From Nannocystis sp. (GTDB lineage: Bacteria; Myxococcota_A; Polyangia; Nannocystales; Nannocystaceae), in assembly GCA_016712315.1 (NCBI GenBank), contig JADJRG010000022.1, positions 496,001 through 560,000 of the forward strand: a DNA stretch of 64,000 nucleotides. Reading direction: 5' to 3'. Each line of letters opens with the position of its first letter. Within the stretch, counting starts at the first letter, position 1. Made by a program: the position numbers and the translations under genes. Of the stretch, positions 33,378 through 45,001 are shown one piece after another. Below the pieces are notes generated by a model. It was not told where the DNA came from. It saw nothing but the letters and a program-made list of their open reading frames with translations, and did not search any database.

Positions 33378-34607
33378 ATGCACGCGCCCGAGCCCCTCAC
33401 CATCGACGCCGCCCTCGCCGCCGTGCTCGCCGAGGCCACGCCCCTGCCCGAGCACCTCTGCGCCGATCCAGCCGAAGCCCACGGCGCCGTGCTCGCCCGC
33501 GATCTCCACGCCCGCTTCGCCCTGCCCGCCGCGGACACCAGCATCATGGACGGCTGGGCCGTTCGCGCCGCGGATCTCACCGGCGCCCGCCCCGCCCTCG
33601 CGATCCACGGCGAGAGCGCCGCCGGCCGCCCGCTCACGGCGCTCCTCCCCCCCGGAGCCGCCGCCCGGATCGCCACCGGCGCCCTCGTACCGCCTGGCGC
33701 CGACGCCGTGATCGCGCAAGAGGACGCCGAGCGCCGCGGCGCCCTCCTCCACATCGACCTCGACGCGGCTGGCCCCGTCCGTCCTGGCCACTTCGTCCGC
33801 CGCGCCGGATCGGAGGTCACCGCCGGCGAGCTGCTCCTGCCCGCCGGAGCTCACCTCGGCCCTGGCGAGCTCGCGCTCCTCTACGGCGCCGGCCACCACC
33901 CGATCCCCGTCCACCGCCGCCCCCGGGTCGCCTTGCTCAGCACCGGCGACGAGCTCGCGCCGCTCGGCAGCGCCCCGCGCCCGGGCCACGTGATCAGCAC
34001 CAACGCCCTCATGCTCGCCGCCCAGCTCCGCGAGGTCGGCGCTGTGGTCCTCGATCTCGGGATCGTCGGGGACGACCTCGAGGCCACCGTCACCGCCCTC
34101 GACCGAGCCGGCGAGGCCGACCTCCTGCTCACCACCGGAGGGATCTCCGTCGGCGCTCACGACCACGTCGCCGCCGCCCTCGGCCGCCGCGGCTTCGCGC
34201 CGATCTTCCGCAAAGTCGCCCTCCGGCCTGGCCGTCCCCTCACCTTCGGGCGCCTGCGGGGCGCGCTCGTCTTCGCCCTGCCAGGCAACCCAGCGAGCGC
34301 CTACGTCACCTTCGAGCTGTTCGTCCGCCCCCTCCTGCGTCGCCTGCTCGGTCACCGCGACGGCCTGACCTGGCCTCGGCGCCAGGTCATCCTCGACGCC
34401 GCGGTCGAAGGGGCAGGCGCGAGGGCCCACGTCATCCGCGCCAAGCTCACCCCCGAGGGCCACGCCGTCCCCCTCCCGCAGCAGCGCTCTGGCTCCTTAC
34501 GCTCGCTCAGCGGCCACGACCTCCTCCTCTTGATCCCCGCCGGCACCGCCGCCGTCCCCGCGGGCTCCTCCGTCGAAGCCCTCCACCTGGACCGCGCCCA
34601 GCGCTAA
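33378..34607 (+). CDS. moeA: Molybdopterin molybdenumtransferase MoeA
   Basis: This 409-residue protein has the MoeA domain order: an N-terminal MoeA_N region with DTSIMDGWAVRAADL, an ATGALVPPGADAVIAQED segment, the MogA-like domain with RPRVALLSTGDEL and TTGGISVGAHDHV, and LPGNPASAYVTFELF near the C-terminus. It inserts molybdate into adenylated molybdopterin to make molybdenum cofactor. No other mo-genes are in the window. The gene starts 15 bp after the MltD stop, so they may share a transcript. Length fits the family (~400). Confidence 0.95.
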   Translation: MHAPEPLTIDAALAAVLAEATPLPEHLCADPAEAHGAVLARDLHARFALPAADTSIMDGWAVRAADLTGARPALAIHGESAAGRPLTALLPPGAAARIATGALVPPGADAVIAQEDAERRGALLHIDLDAAGPVRPGHFVRRAGSEVTAGELLLPAGAHLGPGELALLYGAGHHPIPVHRRPRVALLSTGDELAPLGSAPRPGHVISTNALMLAAQLREVGAVVLDLGIVGDDLEATVTALDRAGEADLLLTTGGISVGAHDHVAAALGRRGFAPIFRKVALRPGRPLTFGRLRGALVFALPGNPASAYVTFELFVRPLLRRLLGHRDGLTWPRRQVILDAAVEGAGARAHVIRAKLTPEGHAVPLPQQRSGSLRSLSGHDLLLLIPAGTAAVPAGSSVEALHLDRAQR

Positions 34608-34661
34608 GACCCCCCGGTGTCCTCCTCGCGTCCGTGGGGCTAAGCTCCGCCGCCCACCGCG

Positions 34662-35660
34662 ATGCTCGCTGCCGCCCACACCGTCGCCGATCCCAGCGAC
34701 CTCGACCAGCGCGCCGACGTCGTGCTCGCGCGCCACAGCCCTCACCTCTCGCGCCGCGTCCTCCGCCGCCTCGCCCTCGCCGGACACCTCTGGATCGACG
34801 GCCAGCCCGCCCCGCCCTCGCAGCGGGTCCACCTCGGTCAGCGCCTCGAGCTCCACCTCACCCCGCCGATCACCGCCGCGCCGCCCCTCGTCGTGCTCGT
34901 CGCCACCGACGCCGTCCTCTACCTCGCCAAACCCGCCGGCCTCGCCACCCACCGCCTCGCCCCCGATCAGCCCGCAGCCCTCGCTGATCAGGTGATCGAG
35001 CGCTTCCCCGAGTGCCGCCACGCCGCCGACGATCCTCGCGAAGCCGGCGCCGTCCACCGCCTCGATCGCGCCACCTCGGGCGTGATCGCCTTCGCCCGCG
35101 ATCCACGCGCCTGGCGCCTGCTCCGTCGCGCCTTCGCCGAGCGCCGCGTCGACAAGCGCTACGCCGCCGTCACCGCGCTCGCGCCGACCGCCCCGCTCCC
35201 CGCCGATCGCGCCGGCTCGCCCTACCTCCGCCCCTGCCCGGCCCTCACCCTCAGCGATCCGCAGCGCGCCGATCTCACCCGCTGCGCCCTCACACCCCGC
35301 GCCGACGCGGCCACCGCGCTCCACCTCAGCGCCCCGCTCGGTCACGGCCAGGACCGCGCGCGCGTCGACGTCCGGGGCGACGGCCAACCCGCCGCCACCG
35401 CGCTCCAGCGCCTCCTCGATCTCCCTGACCACCGCGCCCTCCTCCACCTCGATCTACAGACCGGCCGCCGCCACCAAGCCCGCGTCCACCTCGCCTGGTT
35501 CGGCCTGCCCTTGCTCGGTGATCCCACCTACGGAGGCCCCAGGGCCGCGCGCCTCGGCCTGCACGCCTGGTCGCTCGATCTCAGCGCCGCGATCGCCGGA
35601 GAGCCGCGCGTGATCGCGCCGCTCCCACCAGACCTCCTCGAGCTGCGCGAGGCCGGCTGA
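34662..35660 (+). CDS. RluA-family pseudouridine synthase
   Basis: This 332-residue protein has an S4-like N-terminal part (RADVVLARHSPHLSRRVL, RLALAGHLWIDG) followed by the catalytic domain. YLAKPAGLATH precedes HRLDRATSG, whose Asp135 is the catalytic residue. The later GRRHQARVHLAWFGLPLLGD matches the RluA end motif. Enzymes of this family isomerise uridine to pseudouridine in rRNA or tRNA. Target specificity (RluA, C or D) cannot be told from this. A 62-residue insertion of Ala/Pro/Asp-rich sequence between the catalytic motif and the end is unusual. The gene follows moeA by 54 bp. Confidence 0.88.
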   Translation: MLAAAHTVADPSDLDQRADVVLARHSPHLSRRVLRRLALAGHLWIDGQPAPPSQRVHLGQRLELHLTPPITAAPPLVVLVATDAVLYLAKPAGLATHRLAPDQPAALADQVIERFPECRHAADDPREAGAVHRLDRATSGVIAFARDPRAWRLLRRAFAERRVDKRYAAVTALAPTAPLPADRAGSPYLRPCPALTLSDPQRADLTRCALTPRADAATALHLSAPLGHGQDRARVDVRGDGQPAATALQRLLDLPDHRALLHLDLQTGRRHQARVHLAWFGLPLLGDPTYGGPRAARLGLHAWSLDLSAAIAGEPRVIAPLPPDLLELREAG

Positions 35661-35671
35661 CGTCCTCATAA

Positions 35672-35690
35672 CATGTCCCAAAAAACAGAT
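35672..35690 (+). promoter_or_regulatory. Weaker copy of the recurrent 19-nt motif
   Basis: CATGTCCCAAAAAACAGAT resembles the stricter copies at 5444, 5484, 19751 and 42940 in length and the central A-rich part, but lacks CCTGCC and the final CC. It sits in the 138-bp gap before the PP2C gene. Confidence 0.25.
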
Positions 35691-35798
35691 CCATGCAGCG
35701 GCAACGAGCGCGCGCGATCTCGCGCAACAGGCTTAAAACCCGCTCAGCGGGGTCGGCGCCGACCTTCGTGACAGACCGCGTGATATCGTCCCGCGCCG

Positions 35799-36548
35799 AT
35801 GCGCACCCGGCAACACGGACTCACCGACACGGGTCACCACCGGGACAACAACGAAGACGCCTACTGCATCGACCCTGAGCTCGGCCTCTTCATCATCTGT
35901 GACGGCGTCGGCGGCAACCTCGGCGGCGAGATCGCCTCACAGCTCGCCGCCGACCTGATCCGCGACTGGGTCAAGGACAACCTCCCCACCGTCACCGCCG
36001 ATCCAGCGCGCCGCGCCGGCCACCTCGGCGCCATGCTCGCCACCGGCATCCAGCGCGCCGCCTACATGGTCTTTAACGCAGGTCTCTTGGATCCTGAACG
36101 TAAGGGCATGAAGACCACCGCCTCCGCCCTGCTCATCAAGGGCGACCTCGCGGTCCTCGCCCACGTCGGCGACGCCCGGATCTACCTCTCCCGCGGCGGC
36201 GACGTCGCCCAGATCACCGACGATCACACCATCGTCGCCGACGGCCTGCGCAGCGGCCAGCTCACCCCTGAGGCCGCCGCGCGGATGCGCAGCAACGTGA
36301 TCACCCGCTCCGTCGGCTCCCGAGATCACGCCCGCCCCGACATCAAGGACCTCCACCTCCGCCCCGGCGATCGCCTCCTGCTCTGCACCGACGGCCTCTA
36401 CGGCTACCTCACCGGCCCCGACGACCTGCGCCGCCTCTTCAGCTTGGACGTCGAGCTCGCCGCCGAGCGAGCCATCACGCTCGCCCTCGAGCGCGGCGGC
36501 AAGGACAACGTCACCGCGATCTTCATCGAGTGCGTCGAGGACGGCTGA
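35799..36548 (+). CDS. PP2C-type Ser/Thr protein phosphatase
   Basis: This 249-residue protein shows the PPM/PP2C motifs in order: RDNNEDAY (metal-binding Asp and Glu near residue 19), ICDGVGGNLGGE, ALLIKGDLAVLAHVGDARIYL, ITRSVGS, LCTDGLYGYL and DNVTAIFIE near the end. It is like the bacterial Stp/PrpC phosphatases that reverse Hanks-type kinase action. Myxobacteria have many such kinases, but none is beside it. The protein is cytoplasmic and standard length. A 14-bp palindrome lies in its upstream region. Confidence 0.93.
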   Translation: MRTRQHGLTDTGHHRDNNEDAYCIDPELGLFIICDGVGGNLGGEIASQLAADLIRDWVKDNLPTVTADPARRAGHLGAMLATGIQRAAYMVFNAGLLDPERKGMKTTASALLIKGDLAVLAHVGDARIYLSRGGDVAQITDDHTIVADGLRSGQLTPEAAARMRSNVITRSVGSRDHARPDIKDLHLRPGDRLLLCTDGLYGYLTGPDDLRRLFSLDVELAAERAITLALERGGKDNVTAIFIECVEDG

Positions 36549-36572
36549 GCCAGGCAGCGCCCCCGCCGCCGC

Positions 36573-39491
<2,919 letters not shown>

Positions 39492-39716
39492 GTTGTTTTT
39501 TTTTAAAAAAACCTCGGCCCGCCCAAAATACTGCATGGTCAAGGGCGCGGCTCTGGCCGCCCCGGCCTGGGCATCAGAGTTAGCGCACTACATCCCCGCC
39601 CCCGGGGCGCGGCGGGGGTAAGAGACCTACACCGCAGGCGTATGGTTTTGACCGAGCGCCCCTCGCCCGGGTACTCTGACCGCTCGCGGCGCCGGCGCTG
39701 GGCGCGTGCTGCCTTC
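39492..39716. other. Divergent gap with an A/T tract in front of gcvP
   Basis: This 225-bp gap separates gcvP and a small plus-strand gene. Next to the gcvP start lies T(10)A(7), read from 39495 to 39511 on the plus strand. This is striking in a genome of this GC content and could help open DNA at a promoter. There is no glycine riboswitch pattern that I can see. Near 39596 there are C- and G-rich blocks capable of a hairpin. Confidence 0.4.
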
Positions 39717-39950
39717 ATGGCCGAGTTCTCCAAGACGGTGATCGAGTTCCTCGAGCCTACGCTCGGCAAGCTCACGGCCCGCAAGGCCCTCGAGCTGGTC
39801 GCGACGCGCAACGGCGTCCGCCCCGAGCAGCTCCGCGAGAGCGACATCGACAAGGTCTGCGACGGCTTACGCCCGATGCTCCGCACCTTGCTCGGCGCCG
39901 CCACCACCCAACAACTACTCGGCGATCTACGCGCCCGCACCGGCGCCTGA
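39717..39950 (+). CDS. Small helical protein, unknown function
   Basis: This 77-residue protein (MAEFSKTVIEFLEPTLGK...) is soluble and almost fully helical by eye. It has LGKLTARKALELVATRNG and DKVCDGLRPMLRTLLGAAT stretches and ends LGDLRARTGA. A frame from 39642 adds an Arg/Ser-rich 25 residues with no ribosome site, so I prefer ATG 39717. I do not recognise the family. It is convergent with murG, with only 5 bp between the stops. Confidence 0.6.
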   Translation: MAEFSKTVIEFLEPTLGKLTARKALELVATRNGVRPEQLRESDIDKVCDGLRPMLRTLLGAATTQQLLGDLRARTGA

Positions 39951-39955
39951 GCGCC

Positions 39956-41182
39956 TCAGCGGCCCGCCATCGCCGCCAGCTCGTCGCAGATCACCGAAGC
40001 CGCCTCTGGCCGCGCCGCCGCCAGCATCGCCGCCCCCATGCTCGCCAGCCGCGCCCGATCCGTCAGCAGGGCCGCCAGCGTCGTCGCCAGCCCCTCTGGC
40101 GTCCACTCCGACTCACGCATCAGCAGCGCCGCCCCTGCGGCCACCAGCGAGCTCGCGTTGTGCTCCTGGTGGTTGTCCGTCGCGTGCGGGAACGGCACCA
40201 GCACCGCCGGTTTACCCACCGCGCTCAGCTCCGCCAGCGACGTCGCCCCTGCCCGGCACAGCACCAGATCTCCCCAGCGGTACGCCGCCGCCATATCGGT
40301 AATAAAAGCGCTCACCTGCGCTCGCGGCGGCGCCAACCCTAGCGTCGCATAACCCGCCCGCACCTCCGCCTCCGCCGCCTTGCCTGTCTGGTGCCAGATC
40401 TCCAGCCCCGGCGCTAATTCGAGCAGCCGCGGCGTCGCCGCCAGCACCGCATCATTGATCGCTCGAGCCCCCTGCGATCCCCCGAACACAAAGAGCCGCG
40501 GCCCTCGCCCCTGCGCCTGCTCCGCCGTCGCCTCCGCCTTCCGAAGGCTCGCCAGCACCCCCTGGCGGATCGGGTTCCCCGTCAACGCGATCTTGCCCGC
40601 CGGAAAGAACCCCCTCGGGTCGGGGAACGCCGCGAAGATCCGCCCCACCAACCGCCCCAAGATCCGGTTCGTGATCCCCGGGATCGAGTTCTGCTCCATG
40701 ATCGCCGCCGGGATCCTCTTCCCGAGGCGAAGCAGCGACAGCGACGCCGTCGCCACCAGCGGCCCGCTCGCGTAGCCACCGACGCCCACCACCACATCCG
40801 GCGCGAACTCGCGCAGGATCGCCCGGCACTGCCACCAAGCCCGCGGCAGCCGCCACAGCCCGCGCAGCAGCCCCGCGAGCCCCCGACCTTTGATCCCGCT
40901 CGCGTCGATCAGCCGCAGCCCATACCCCAGCTCTGGCACCACCCGCGCCTCGATCCCTCGCGCGGTCCCGACGAACAGCACCTCACCGCCCCGGCGCACC
41001 ACCTCTTCGGCCAGGGCGATCCCCGGAAACAGGTGCCCGCCCGTCCCGCCGCCCGCGAGGATCACCCGCAGCCCCCGCCCCAGGGCCGCCCCGGCCCCCT
41101 CGCCAGCCCGCCGCCCTGGCTCCTCCGACGGGCCCGGGGCCTCACCTGCGAACAACGGACCTACCAGCGCCTGCGCGTTCAT
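39956..41182 (-). CDS. murG: UDP-GlcNAc:lipid II N-acetylglucosaminyltransferase MurG
   Basis: This 408-residue GT-B enzyme adds GlcNAc to lipid I on the inner face of the membrane. The first G loop is GGGTGGHLFPGIALA (residues 44 on), the second is VGVGGYASGP, and the UDP-GlcNAc site has FGGSQGARAIN, LCRAGATSLAEL and HATDNHQEHNA. The first ~37 residues (Pro/Gly/Glu-rich) are not part of the family; they may be a real extension or a wrong start, and no better in-frame start is visible. murG is normally inside the dcw cluster between ftsW and murC. Here it stands alone. Confidence 0.93.
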   Translation of the reverse strand: MNAQALVGPLFAGEAPGPSEEPGRRAGEGAGAALGRGLRVILAGGGTGGHLFPGIALAEEVVRRGGEVLFVGTARGIEARVVPELGYGLRLIDASGIKGRGLAGLLRGLWRLPRAWWQCRAILREFAPDVVVGVGGYASGPLVATASLSLLRLGKRIPAAIMEQNSIPGITNRILGRLVGRIFAAFPDPRGFFPAGKIALTGNPIRQGVLASLRKAEATAEQAQGRGPRLFVFGGSQGARAINDAVLAATPRLLELAPGLEIWHQTGKAAEAEVRAGYATLGLAPPRAQVSAFITDMAAAYRWGDLVLCRAGATSLAELSAVGKPAVLVPFPHATDNHQEHNASSLVAAGAALLMRESEWTPEGLATTLAALLTDRARLASMGAAMLAAARPEAASVICDELAAMAGR

Positions 41183-41274
41183 CTCCGCTGCCTAGCGCCC
41201 TTCGCCTGGCCTCGCCAGAAACCAGCCCGTCGCCCCTCCCCAAGCGCCGCTCCCCCGTGGCAGGATCGCGCCTC

Positions 41275-42936
41275 ATGGCTCACCACGCCCTCGCACCGCT
41301 CGCCCACCAGCTCGGCCTCGCCGCCGACGGCCCCGCCTTCATCCCCTACGGCCACCACTGCGCCAAGATCGACACCTTCGCCGCTGGCCCTGGCGAGCGC
41401 GAAGGCAAGCTCGTCATCGTCTCCGCCGTCACCCCCACCCCCCTCGGCGAGGGCAAGACCGTCACCTCCATCGCCCTCTCCATGGCCTTGAACCGGATCG
41501 GCGAGCCCTGCGTCGCCGCCCTCCGCCAGCCCAGCCTCGGCCCCGTCTTCGGCGCCAAGGGGGGCGGCGCCGGCGGCGGACGCGCGCAAGTGCACCCGCC
41601 CGAGCTCATCAACCTCGGCCTCACGGGCGACGGCCACGCCGTCGGCGCCGCGCACAACCTGCTCGCCGCGATGATCGACGCCCACCTCCGCCACGGCAAC
41701 GCCCTCCGCCTCGATCCCCTCAAGATCACCTGGCCGCGCACCATCCCGGTCAACGACGGCAGCCTGCGCCGCGTCATCACCGGCCTCGGCGGCGCCCTCA
41801 ACGGCCTCCCGCGCGAGAGTTTTTTCGAGATCAACGAGGCCAGCGAGGTCATGGCCGTGCTCGCCCTCGCCGCCGACCGAGCCGATCTCACCCGTCGCCT
41901 CGCCCGGATCGTCATCGGCCAGGATCTCGATCGCAACCCCGTCACCGTCGCCCAGCTCGAGGCCGCGGGCGCCATGAGCGTGCTCCTGCGCGACGCCCTC
42001 CACCCCAACCTGGTGGCCACCAGCGAAGGCACCCCTGCCCTCCTCCACGCCGGTCCCTTCGCCAACATCGCCCACGGCAACTCCTCCCTGCTCGCCACCC
42101 GCTTCGCCCTCACCCGCTCCCCCTGGGTCGTCACCGAGTCCGGCTTCGGCGCCGATCTCGGCCTCGAGAAGATGATCCACATCAAAGCTCGGCAAGGCGG
42201 CCTCAGCCCCGCCTGCGTCGTCATCGTCGCCACCATCCGCGCCCTCAAGACCCACGCCGGCGTGATCAAGCCCAAGCTCGGCCAAGCCCTCGACAAGCTC
42301 GTCGAGCGCGAGGACGTCGAGGCCGTCCAGCGCGGCGCCGACAACCTCCGCCACCACCTCAGGATCGCCGCCGAATTCGGCGCCCCCGTCGTCGTCGCCT
42401 TAAACCGCTTCCCGAGCGACACCGAGGCCGAGATCGCCGCCGTCGAGGCCATCGCCCGCGGGGCCGGCGCGCGAGGCTTCGCCGCCCACACCGGCTTCGC
42501 CGACGGCGGCGCTGGCGCCGAGGCCCTCGCCCGCGAGGTCGCCCGGGTCGCCCGCACCACCGCCCCGATCTTCCGCTACGGCCTCGACGGCGGCCTCGAG
42601 GGGCGCATCGACACCCTCGCCCGCGCCGTCTACGGCGCGCAAGGGGTCGACATCGCCCCTGCCGCCCGCAAGCGGATCGACGAGCTCACCGCCTGGGGCT
42701 ACGGCGCCCTGCCGCTCTGCGTCGCCAAGACCCACCTCGCCTGCACCCACGATCCCGCCGACGGAGGCCTCCCGCGCCCCTTCACCTTGCCCGTCCGCGA
42801 CCTCCAGCTCCGCGCCGGCGCCGGCTTCGTCACCGTGCTCACCGGCGAGCTCACCACCATGCCCGCCCTCGGCAAGCGCCCCAACGCCGTCGGCATGGCG
42901 CTCGACCCTGACACCGGCGCGATCACCGGTCTCTAG
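41275..42936 (+). CDS. fhs: Formate--tetrahydrofolate ligase
   Basis: This 553-residue protein carries TPTPLGEGKT (residues 54-62), the ATP-binding loop, RQPSLGPVFGAKGGGAGGG, FANIAHGNSS and VVTESGFGADLGLEK. The C-terminal half has GLSPACVVIVATIRALK, VVVALNRFPSDTEAEI and a final TMPALGKRPNA. It makes 10-formyl-THF from formate, ATP and THF. It is divergent from murG. The nearby gcvP also feeds the folate C1 pool. The family has about 555 residues, so this copy is complete. The motif-bearing gap before the next gene is 25 bp. Confidence 0.96.
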   Translation: MAHHALAPLAHQLGLAADGPAFIPYGHHCAKIDTFAAGPGEREGKLVIVSAVTPTPLGEGKTVTSIALSMALNRIGEPCVAALRQPSLGPVFGAKGGGAGGGRAQVHPPELINLGLTGDGHAVGAAHNLLAAMIDAHLRHGNALRLDPLKITWPRTIPVNDGSLRRVITGLGGALNGLPRESFFEINEASEVMAVLALAADRADLTRRLARIVIGQDLDRNPVTVAQLEAAGAMSVLLRDALHPNLVATSEGTPALLHAGPFANIAHGNSSLLATRFALTRSPWVVTESGFGADLGLEKMIHIKARQGGLSPACVVIVATIRALKTHAGVIKPKLGQALDKLVEREDVEAVQRGADNLRHHLRIAAEFGAPVVVALNRFPSDTEAEIAAVEAIARGAGARGFAAHTGFADGGAGAEALAREVARVARTTAPIFRYGLDGGLEGRIDTLARAVYGAQGVDIAPAARKRIDELTAWGYGALPLCVAKTHLACTHDPADGGLPRPFTLPVRDLQLRAGAGFVTVLTGELTTMPALGKRPNAVGMALDPDTGAITGL

Positions 42937-42939
42937 GGA

Positions 42940-42958
42940 CCTGCCCTTTAAGACAGCC
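42940..42958 (+). promoter_or_regulatory. Copy of the recurrent 19-nt motif at the start of the sulfotransferase-like gene
   Basis: CCTGCCCTTTAAGACAGCC ends 3 bp before the ATG at 42962, exactly where a ribosome site would normally be. No purine-rich Shine-Dalgarno is present. This places the element in the 5' UTR or overlapping translation initiation. Confidence 0.4.
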
Positions 42959-42961
42959 ACC

Positions 42962-43780
42962 ATGATCATCGTCACCGGCTCCAAGCGCTCCGGCACCTCC
43001 CTGTGGATGCAGATCCTCGCCGCCGCTGGCCTGCCGGTGATCGGCGAGCGCTTCCCGCGGGGCTGGGGCGAGCTGCTCGCCGCCCACAACCCTGATGGTT
43101 ACTACGAGTCCGAGCTCGCCGCCGGGATCTACCACCGCACCAACCCGCACCCGCTCACCGGCGCCTACCTCTTCCCCGAGCAGACCCGCGCGCACGCCGT
43201 CAAGGTCTTCGTCCCTGGCCTGATCCGCAGCGACGTCGCCTTCCTTGATCGAGTCATCGCCACGGTCCGCGCCTGGCCCGAGCACGCCGCCTCCGTCCAG
43301 CGCCTACGCGCCGCCCTCAGCGATCCCACCCACGATGCGGCCCTGGATCTCCACCCGGTCCTCGAGTGGTGGACCGACATCTTCGCCCTCCTGCGCGACC
43401 TCGCCACCCGCCGCTACCCCGCCCACGTCCAGTCCTACCAGGCCCTGCTCGACGATCCAGAGCGAGTCATCACCGAGGTCCTGGGCTGGATCGGCTGCGG
43501 CGAGCGAACGACGGCCATCGCCGCCGTCCACCGGGCCCCGCCCGAGCGCCCCGCGGCCCCCCCCATCGACCTCCCCGACGGCCTCGACCCCGCCCACCTC
43601 GCCGCCTTCGACGCCCTCTACGAGCAGATCCACCGCGGCCGCCCCCTCTCCCCCACCTTCGTCGCCCACCTCAACACCATCGACGCTGACCTCCGCCCCC
43701 TCCTCCTCGCCCACAACGCCCGCCTCCGCCGCTCGGCCCTCGATCGCCTCCACACCAGCGCCGACGAAACCGCCCCCTGA
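42962..43780 (+). CDS. Sulfotransferase-family-like P-loop protein
   Basis: This 272-residue protein begins with a P-loop, GSKRSGTSLW (residues 6-15), the 5'-phosphosulfate loop of PAPS sulfotransferases. A later stretch QSYQALLDDPERVITEVLGWIG matches the family pattern in which the protein ends in a helix beside the substrate. The middle part is divergent and I see no clear 3'-phosphate motif. It is likely cytoplasmic. The acceptor is unknown. It is 25 bp after fhs, preceded by the 19-nt motif; the Arg/Lys-poor tail ends in TAP. Confidence 0.7.
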   Translation: MIIVTGSKRSGTSLWMQILAAAGLPVIGERFPRGWGELLAAHNPDGYYESELAAGIYHRTNPHPLTGAYLFPEQTRAHAVKVFVPGLIRSDVAFLDRVIATVRAWPEHAASVQRLRAALSDPTHDAALDLHPVLEWWTDIFALLRDLATRRYPAHVQSYQALLDDPERVITEVLGWIGCGERTTAIAAVHRAPPERPAAPPIDLPDGLDPAHLAAFDALYEQIHRGRPLSPTFVAHLNTIDADLRPLLLAHNARLRRSALDRLHTSADETAP

Positions 43781-43857
43781 CACGCGACTTTGCCCCCACC
43801 GACCTGACACGCTTGCGAAGCGCCCCGCCTGCGGGGCATCGTAGCCGCGGAGTTCCT

Positions 43858-44997
43858 ATGAAGAGCCGCAGCGAGCAGCCCCTCCCCATCGCTCTCGACC
43901 TCCGCGCTCGCCCGCGCGAGCTACCCGACGCCCCGCCCGCGATCGCGGATTTTGCCCGCCCGCTGCGCCCCTTCGCCCCCCCGCGCGACGATCTCGATCA
44001 CGATCGTCTCCTCTTGCACAGCGCCGCCCTCGCGGACGGAGCCCTCATGCTCCCCGCCGCTGCGCGCCCCCGCCTGATCCCTCTCTTTGATCTCGCCACA
44101 GCCGCGCCGATCCCCACGCCTGACCCTGAGGCTGCTGCCCCGCGCCCCGCGCCCCTCCCCCTCGACGACTGGGCGCTTCAGCCCGCCGTCCGCGGCCACA
44201 TCGCCCTCGACTGGCCCAGCGCGAGCGCCGGCGCCCGCCGCCTCGCGGTCGCCGCCGTCACCCTCCCTTTCTTCGCTGGCCCTGCTGCCCACGCCGCCGA
44301 GCCGGCCCCCGCCGTTCAGCGCCCGAGCGCCGCCCCGGCCGTCGCCCCGGCCATCGCCCCGGCCGCGCGGGCTGAACCGGAGGACATGCCCCAAGAGGCA
44401 GCCGAGCCCCCGCCGCCGAGCCCCGCCGCCGCCCCGCCGCCACCCGCCCCTTCGGACGGCTTTGTCCGCGGCGAGGGCAGCATCCCCGCCGTCTTCTGGC
44501 AGGCCATGAAGGGCCAAGAGGTCGTCCTGCTCCTCGCCTCTGGCCGCCGCCCCGGCCGCCTCGTCGCCGTCGACGCCGACTCGATCCTCTTCGTCGACTA
44601 CCTCGACGACGGCAAGCTGCGCGTCGTCCCCAAGGATCGCGTGCTCGAGCTCCGCGGCGCGATCGGCACGGCCGGCCGCCCCGCCCTCACCGCCGACCTC
44701 GCCGGCATGCCCACCGGCAACGCCCGCCTCGGCTGGGGCATCGCCATGACCGTCGCGGGCTCTCCTCTCCTCCTGACCGGCGTCGTCATCGGCCTCATCG
44801 CCCCCTCCGCCACCTCGATCACCCTGCCAACCTTCCTCCCTGGCGCGATCCTCCTCGGCGCCGGCATCCCTCTCATCGTCAGCGGCACCCGCCAGCGGCG
44901 CGCCTACCAGCGCCGCCTGCTCGGCCTCGCCCGCCTCACACCTGGCTTTTCGGCCACCCGCCGCGGCTGGAGCGGCGGCCTCACCCTCCGCTTCTAA
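43858..44997 (+). CDS. Hypothetical membrane protein with Pro/Ala-rich middle
   Basis: This 379-residue protein has a non-hydrophobic N-terminal half, a weak hydrophobic stretch near residue 135 (AVAAVTLPFFAGP), then a Pro/Ala-rich linker (residues ~145-205). The second half holds a beta-rich module (QEVVLLLASGRRPGRLVAVDADSILFVDY), a possible Sm- or SH3-like fold, and two C-terminal membrane helices (AMTVAGSPLLLTGVVIGL, LPGAILLGAGIPLIV). I recognise no family. It starts at ATG 43858 after a GC hairpin in the preceding gap and runs 4 bp into the crotonase gene start. Confidence 0.65.
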   Translation: MKSRSEQPLPIALDLRARPRELPDAPPAIADFARPLRPFAPPRDDLDHDRLLLHSAALADGALMLPAAARPRLIPLFDLATAAPIPTPDPEAAAPRPAPLPLDDWALQPAVRGHIALDWPSASAGARRLAVAAVTLPFFAGPAAHAAEPAPAVQRPSAAPAVAPAIAPAARAEPEDMPQEAAEPPPPSPAAAPPPPAPSDGFVRGEGSIPAVFWQAMKGQEVVLLLASGRRPGRLVAVDADSILFVDYLDDGKLRVVPKDRVLELRGAIGTAGRPALTADLAGMPTGNARLGWGIAMTVAGSPLLLTGVVIGLIAPSATSITLPTFLPGAILLGAGIPLIVSGTRQRRAYQRRLLGLARLTPGFSATRRGWSGGLTLRF

Positions 44998-45001
44998 GCC
45001 C

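Noticed and set aside
31386..34463. Minus-strand 1025-residue open frame opposite MltD and moeA
   Set aside because: It covers two well-supported genes on the other strand and its residues are Gly/Glu/Asp-rich shadow sequence.
39492..39716. Glycine riboswitch ahead of gcvP
   Set aside because: I could not find the tandem conserved stems expected of one; the gap is dominated by the T/A tract and GC blocks.
43821..43838. GC hairpin before the 43858 gene as a terminator
   Set aside because: The stem is only six base pairs with no T tract, so it is not a supported terminator.
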